From NCBI RefSeq assembly GCF_001426585.1, contig NZ_LMEI01000012.1, positions 54,962 to 118,961 on the forward strand: a stretch of DNA of 64,000 nt, read 5' to 3'. Shown in pieces: positions 59,983 through 64,000 of the stretch. Each line of letters starts with the position of its first letter. Positions within the stretch are counted from its first letter, which is position 1. This DNA is from Streptomyces sp. Root431 (GTDB taxonomy: Bacteria; Actinomycetota; Actinomycetes; Streptomycetales; Streptomycetaceae). Made by a program: the position numbers and the translations under genes. Below the pieces are notes generated by a model that did not search any database, was not told where the DNA came from, and saw nothing but the letters and a program-made list of their open reading frames with translations.

Positions 59983-61796
59983 AGATCCTCCGGAACGAGG
60001 GCGTCGAGGTCCAGTCGGGTGGTGGTGCCGTTCTGCCAGGTCACGTGCAGGGTGTGGCCGGTGACCCGGACGTCTGCGAGGTCGGCCACGGGGACCGGGG
60101 CGGCTTCGGCGGTGAGGGAGGCGAGGGCGACGAAGAGGCTCTCGGGGCCGCCTGTGGCGCCGTGCAGGGCGAGGGCGCGGCTACCGGAGCCCTGAAGGGT
60201 TTCCCCGGCGGGGAGTTCGGTCGCGTCCGGGCCGTATCCGTGGACCGGGTGGAGTGCGGCCCGCGGGCCGTCGGGGGTGGTGGCCCAGCCCGTCTGCCGT
60301 ACGGGCGTCCCTGCCGGGGCGCCGAGGACGAGGTGGGCGCGGACCTCCGCGCGGCCGTGGGCGAGGGTCGCGGAGACGACCCGGGCGCCGGGCAGCGGGT
60401 GGTGGACGGAGGCGGCCCAGCCGGGGCCGGTGCCGGCCGGGACGGCGGCGCCGCGCCGGGTGGCCTCTCCCCCGACGAGCAGGGCGAAGTGGTTGTCGGC
60501 GGGTGCGGGCCCGGTGCTGGGGCCGGTGCGGGTGGAGTAGGCGTGGCGGGCGTAGCCGGGGTCGTCCTCGGCCGCTCCGGCGCTGTGGACGTGGTTGCTG
60601 CCGTGGTTGTGGAGGCGTACGAGCCCGTCGGCGGCGGTCGTCTGGACGAGCAGTCCGGCCGGTGCGAAGGGGCGGACGGTGTCGGCGACTTCGGCGGGCA
60701 GGGCTTCCTCGGGGGCGGTCCAGGCGGGGTGCCCGGCGGGCAGGAGCAGGCCGAGGAAGCCCTTGGACGCCCAGTAGGGGGAGCCGGGGCCCGAGTACTC
60801 CTGGACGAGGGGCGGGTACGGGCCGTGCCAGCCGAGGGTGAGGAGCCCGCGCTCGTCGGTGGCGCCGCGGTCGAGGAAGTACCGCAGGGAGCCGGAGGCG
60901 AGGCGGCGGGTCGCGCCGGGCGTGAGCGGGGTGTGGCCGGTGAGGGTGCCGAGCCAGGGGGCGGCGGCTGCGGCGAACCGGTAGATCAGGGACCGCCCGT
61001 ACGGGAGGGGGGCGCCGTTCGCGTCGAAGAGGTGGGTGTAGTCGTCGAGGTGGCGGCGCAGGCGGGGGCCGTACCGGTCGAGGAGGGTCCGGTCGCCGGC
61101 GAGGTGGGCGTGGAGGACGGGGTAGAAGTGCAGGGCCCAGGCGTTGTAGTGGTCGAAGGCGCGGTTGTCGCCGTCGCTGTACCAGCCGTCGCCGAGGTAC
61201 CAGTCCTCGACGCGGGCGAGGGAGCGGTCGATGGTGGCGGCGGCCCGGTCGGTCTCGATGCCGGCGTCCTGGAGGAAGCCGGCGACGGTGAGGCCGAAGA
61301 GCCACCAGTTGTTGTCGACGGGTGACGGTCCGAGGGCGGGGCGGAGCCAGTCGGCGACCCGTTGGCGGGTGAGGTCGTCGAGGCGGTCCCAGAGCCAGGG
61401 GCGGGTGAGGCGGAGGCCGAGGGCGACCGAGGCGGATTCGACGACCGCCTGGCGGGTGCCGGTGGTGAGGGGCCAGGAGTCGGGGTCGTCGCTGCCGGGC
61501 TTCTCGGTGCCGGCGGCGAGGCCTTCGGCGTACCGGTCGAGGTGGCCGTGGGGGTCCTCTCCCTGGGCGCCGGCGACGCGGAGGGCCGCGAGGAGGAAGG
61601 TGCGGGCCCAGCCCTCCAGGCCGTCGGAGCGGGCGCCGGACCAGCTGGGGCGGGGTCCGGGGAGGTCGATGAGGCCGCCGCGGGGCGAGGCGTGGGGGCG
61701 TACGGACAGGAGGAGGCGGTCGGCCGTGGTCTCCCAGTGGGCACGGGTCCAGCCGGTGTACGGACTGAGCTCACGGTTCTCGGGCGGCGTGGGCAT
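59979..61796 (-). CDS. DUF2264 family protein
   Basis: This 605-residue protein has an (alpha/alpha) barrel look typical of sugar-polymer enzymes: repeated WxxP/NW motifs (PVDNNWWLFGLTVAGFLQDAGIE, GDGWYSDGDNRAFDHYNAWALHFYPVLHAHLAG, described by their ends) and a C-terminal beta-sandwich. DUF2264 proteins are found in polysaccharide-utilisation loci. There is no signal peptide, so it would act on imported oligosaccharides, complementing the secreted beta-helix protein coded next to it. The ATG at 61796 lies 179 bases from the divergent regulator gene, with operator-like repeats between. Confidence 0.9.
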   Translation of the reverse strand: MPTPPENRELSPYTGWTRAHWETTADRLLLSVRPHASPRGGLIDLPGPRPSWSGARSDGLEGWARTFLLAALRVAGAQGEDPHGHLDRYAEGLAAGTEKPGSDDPDSWPLTTGTRQAVVESASVALGLRLTRPWLWDRLDDLTRQRVADWLRPALGPSPVDNNWWLFGLTVAGFLQDAGIETDRAAATIDRSLARVEDWYLGDGWYSDGDNRAFDHYNAWALHFYPVLHAHLAGDRTLLDRYGPRLRRHLDDYTHLFDANGAPLPYGRSLIYRFAAAAAPWLGTLTGHTPLTPGATRRLASGSLRYFLDRGATDERGLLTLGWHGPYPPLVQEYSGPGSPYWASKGFLGLLLPAGHPAWTAPEEALPAEVADTVRPFAPAGLLVQTTAADGLVRLHNHGSNHVHSAGAAEDDPGYARHAYSTRTGPSTGPAPADNHFALLVGGEATRRGAAVPAGTGPGWAASVHHPLPGARVVSATLAHGRAEVRAHLVLGAPAGTPVRQTGWATTPDGPRAALHPVHGYGPDATELPAGETLQGSGSRALALHGATGGPESLFVALASLTAEAAPVPVADLADVRVTGHTLHVTWQNGTTTRLDLDALVPEDL

Positions 61797-61853
61797 GATG
61801 CTCCCTGAGGGCTCCCTGGGTGACGGCTGCGTCGCCGGGAATCCTGAACAGGC

Positions 61854-61912
61854 TTCGATCGAACGTCAAGGGAATCGGAGCGAATGATCGAAACTCCCGT
61901 CGTTCGATCATT
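61854..61912. promoter_or_regulatory. Operator array for the DeoR/LacI regulator
   Basis: TTCGATCGAA at 61854-61863, AATGATCGAA at 61883-61892 and TTCGATCATT at 61903-61912 lie between the divergent DUF2264 and regulator genes. The last two form an inverted repeat of 10-base arms around a 10-base spacer. Confidence 0.7.
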
Positions 61913-61974
61913 TGTGGACTAGAGTCGAGAGACCTGATCCAGGGACCACCACCACCGCGAGGGGGAACCGCACC

Positions 61975-63105
61975 GTGCGCGAGAGTGCCGCCGAACGACA
62001 CGACCGACTGCTGGCCCTGGTCCGCGAGCGCGGCACAGCGCGCGTCGCCGAACTGGCCGAGCGGCTCGGGGTCTCCCCCGTCACCGCCCGCCGGGACGTC
62101 GAGGCGCTGGCCGGGCAGGGCCTGCTCGACCGGGTGCACGGCCAGGTGTCCTGGCCCCAGGGGCAGGGCGCCCCGGGCGCGGGCCGGCCGGGCGAGGGCC
62201 TGGTCCTCGGCCTGCTCGCCCCCTCCGCCACGTACTACTTCGCCGAGGTCATCCGGGGTGCGCACGAGGCGGCGGCGCGCGCCGGCGCCCGGCTGGTGCT
62301 GCGCGTCTCGGACTACCGGCCGGAGGAGGACCGTGCCCGCACCGAGGGGCTGCTCGCGGCGGGCGCCGAGGGCGTCCTCGTCGCGCCCGGCTGGCGCGGG
62401 CCCGAGGACCGGCTCGCCTACGGGGACTGGCTGGCCGAACTCCCCGTACCGGCCGTGCTCCTGGAGCGCAGGGCCGAGCCGGGCAGCCCGCTCGACGGCC
62501 TGGACCGGGTCGTCTCCGACCACGGCCACGGCGTCCTCCTCGCCCTGCGCCACCTCATCGGACTCGGCCACTCGACGCCGCTGCTCGTGGCCCGCGGGGA
62601 CTCCCCGACGGCGCTCGCGGTGCGCGCCGGGTACACCGAGGCGCTGGGGACACTCGGCCTCGAAGAGCCCCGGCCGGTCATCGAATCCGTACCCGCCGAG
62701 GCGGACCCGGAGGGCTTCGAGCGGGCCGTGCGGGCGCTGTACGAGGCGGTCCGCTCGGGTCTCGCGGGCGCGGCGCTCGTCCACAACGACGTGGACGCGA
62801 TCGAGATCGTGCAGCGCCTGGCCGAGCTGGGCGTGCGGGTGCCGCAGGACCTGGCCCTGATCGCGTACGACGACGAGGTCGCGGCCCTGGCCGACACCCC
62901 GCTGACGGCGGTCGCCCCGCCCAAGCGGCAGGTGGGGCGGTACGCCGCGGAGCTGCTCGTGGAGCGGCTCACCGAAGGCGGTGAGGGGTCCGGCGAGGAG
63001 GCGCCGCGACGCCATCTGAGCCTGCTGCCGCGGCTGCGGGTGCGGGACTCGTGCGGGGCGGCTTCGGGGCACGCGGGTCCGGGGCTCTCCGCACGATCGA
63101 TCTGA
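61975..63105 (+). CDS. Hybrid DeoR-type HTH / LacI-type sensor regulator
   Basis: This 376-residue regulator joins a DeoR winged helix-turn-helix (residues about 6-56: LLALVRERGTARVAELAERLGVSPVTARRDVEALAGQGLLDR) to a LacI/periplasmic-binding-protein sugar-sensor domain (LGLLAPSATYYFAEVIRGAHEAAARAGARLVL ... LALIAYDDEVAALADTPLTAV). LacI proteins normally carry their own HTH, so the swap is notable. The GTG at 61975 follows GAGGGGGA. Its own promoter and the flanking genes carry the same TTCGATC motif, pointing to autoregulation and control of the sugar locus. Confidence 0.93.
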   Translation: MRESAAERHDRLLALVRERGTARVAELAERLGVSPVTARRDVEALAGQGLLDRVHGQVSWPQGQGAPGAGRPGEGLVLGLLAPSATYYFAEVIRGAHEAAARAGARLVLRVSDYRPEEDRARTEGLLAAGAEGVLVAPGWRGPEDRLAYGDWLAELPVPAVLLERRAEPGSPLDGLDRVVSDHGHGVLLALRHLIGLGHSTPLLVARGDSPTALAVRAGYTEALGTLGLEEPRPVIESVPAEADPEGFERAVRALYEAVRSGLAGAALVHNDVDAIEIVQRLAELGVRVPQDLALIAYDDEVAALADTPLTAVAPPKRQVGRYAAELLVERLTEGGEGSGEEAPRRHLSLLPRLRVRDSCGAASGHAGPGLSARSI

Positions 63106-63111
63106 TCTTTT

Positions 63112-63121
63112 TTCGATCAAT
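63112..63121. promoter_or_regulatory. Operator half-site before the sugar-binding protein gene
   Basis: TTCGATCAAT repeats the motif found at 61854-61912. A GATCGATCTGATC stretch just upstream (about 63094) may supply a second half. It lies 13 bases upstream of a good -35. Confidence 0.6.
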
Positions 63122-63134
63122 CAATCTTTCGCTC

Positions 63135-63163
63135 TTGACTTCGGTCATGAACGGTCACAGGAT
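63135..63163 (+). promoter_or_regulatory. Predicted promoter of the sugar-binding protein gene
   Basis: TTGACT (63135-63140) and CAGGAT (63158-63163) are 17 bases apart. This is a good housekeeping-type promoter directly downstream of the TTCGATCAAT site. Confidence 0.5.
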
Positions 63164-63207
63164 CACGGCCACAACCTCCCAGCCGCCCCGCCCCCAGGAG
63201 CCGTGCC

Positions 63208-64000
63208 GTGACCCGTACTTGGAGCAGAACGTCCCGCGTCATAGCCGGCACCGCCACCGCCCTGGCCGTCCTCACGGCCTGCGGCGGCGGCGGTGACGAC
63301 ACCGCAAGCAAGCCGAACGGCCCCGTGACCATCACCTTCTGGGGCTGGGCCAAGGGCTCCAAGGACGTCGTGGACGCCTTCAACGCCTCCCACACCGACA
63401 TCCAGGTGAAGTTCGAGGAGATCCCCTCCGGCACCGCCGGCGGCTACGCCAAGATCTCCAACGCCGTGAAGGCGGGCAACGCCCCCGACCTGGTCTCCAT
63501 CGAGTACTCCTCGCTCCCCGAGTTCGTGAGCTCCGGCGCACTCCAGGACATCGGCGGCGAGTTCACCGAGGCCGAGCGCGCGAAGCTCCTCCCGCAGACC
63601 GTCGAACTCACCACCCTCGGCGGCAAGTCCTGGGCCGTCCCCTTCGACGCCGCACCGCAGGCCTTCTTCTACCGCAAGGACCTCTTCGCGAAGTACAAGG
63701 TCCAGGCCCCCACCACCTGGGACGAGTTCAAGAAGGCCGCCGAGCAGGTCAAGAAGGCCGACGCCAAGGCCCGTATCGCCACGTTCTTCCCCGACGACCC
63801 GACGACCTTCGAGGCGATGGCCTGGCAGGCCGGCGCCCAGTGGTTCAAGGCCGAGAACGACACCTGGAAGATCGACACCGCCGACCCGGCCACCACCAAG
63901 GTCGCCGCCTACTGGCAGGGCCTCCTCGACGCCGGCCTCGTCCACAAGAACGCCTCGTTCAGCCCCGAGTGGACCGGCTCCCTCAAGAACGGCACCACCA
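63208..64000 (+). CDS. Extracellular sugar-binding lipoprotein of an ABC transporter (partial)
   Basis: The gene starts with GTG 63208, seven bases after AGGAG, and runs past the window end (264 codons seen). A lipoprotein signal ends in LTAC with the lipidated Cys at residue 25. The mature part has the family I solute-binding features of sugar ABC importers: PVTITFWGWAKGS, DLVSIEYSSLPEFV, WAVPFDAAPQAFFYRKDLF, PTTWDEFKKAAEQVKKA. It probably delivers the oligosaccharide sensed by the hybrid regulator; permease genes should follow to the right. It is the only gene clearly cut by the window. Confidence 0.93.
   Translation, partial: MTRTWSRTSRVIAGTATALAVLTACGGGGDDTASKPNGPVTITFWGWAKGSKDVVDAFNASHTDIQVKFEEIPSGTAGGYAKISNAVKAGNAPDLVSIEYSSLPEFVSSGALQDIGGEFTEAERAKLLPQTVELTTLGGKSWAVPFDAAPQAFFYRKDLFAKYKVQAPTTWDEFKKAAEQVKKADAKARIATFFPDDPTTFEAMAWQAGAQWFKAENDTWKIDTADPATTKVAAYWQGLLDAGLVHKNASFSPEWTGSLKNGTT

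Noticed and set aside
1..64000. tRNA, rRNA, insertion sequences, attachment sites
   Set aside because: None was recognised on either strand. Gene content and codon style are uniform and all neighbouring genes look chromosomal.

Overview
The window is chromosomal DNA of a Streptomyces (or very close relative). The GC content is very high, GTG starts are frequent, and many genes overlap by a GTGA or ATGA. The developmental trio sigD-bldM-whiD is present, with a bldM promoter that matches the sigma-BldN consensus exactly. Two stretches run parallel to Mycobacterium tuberculosis: purH-purN-perM-sucD-sucC ... M23 peptidase-pcrA ... chorismate mutase, and guaB3-guaB-sigD-(bldM)-whiD/whiB3. This is core chromosome. 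I see no insertion sequence, prophage, CRISPR array, tRNA or rRNA.

Layout. 0-8.6 kb: de novo purine synthesis (purH, purN), two membrane proteins including a PerM-like division protein, an unusual XRE/sigma-like/membrane fusion, and succinyl-CoA synthetase (sucCD). 9-17.7 kb: a self-contained island. A minus-strand operon, MmpS-like lipoprotein then moxR-DUF5682-VWA (the last three overlapping), is divergent from a SWIM zinc-finger gene and a DUF5691 gene. These are the same building blocks as the uncharacterised E. coli yehLMPQ genes. 17.8-25.7 kb: a B12-binding mutase subunit, a lipase, M23 and NlpC/P60 cell-wall hydrolases, and the PcrA helicase. 25.7-32.2 kb: a PspC-type two-component system divergent from a PspC membrane protein, then DoxX, an IPT-domain membrane protein and a class II aldolase. 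32.3-38.8 kb: guaA, divergent from an attenuator-like leader and chorismate mutase, then a GMC oxidoreductase and succinate-semialdehyde dehydrogenase.

38.9-46.6 kb: three tandem Ser/Thr kinase-like membrane proteins with related extracellular domains. The middle one is a pseudokinase by every motif visible. 46.8-50.6 kb: glycerol-3-phosphate dehydrogenase, a nucleotide-sugar dehydrogenase homologue lacking its catalytic Cys, and a small membrane protein. 50.7-55.9 kb: guaB3, guaB, sigD, bldM, whiD. 55.9-58.4 kb: a LysR regulator, a MOSC protein and an SDR. 58.5-64 kb: a carbohydrate locus (secreted beta-helix protein, DUF2264 protein, DeoR/LacI hybrid regulator and a sugar-binding lipoprotein cut by the window end), with a repeated operator-like motif on both sides of the regulator.

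The strongest candidates for new biology are the MoxR/VWA/DUF5682/SWIM/DUF5691 island, the aromatic leader-peptide attenuator before chorismate mutase, the pseudokinase, and the operator arrays at guaA and the sugar locus. All functional statements rest on reading motifs by eye; no database search was run.
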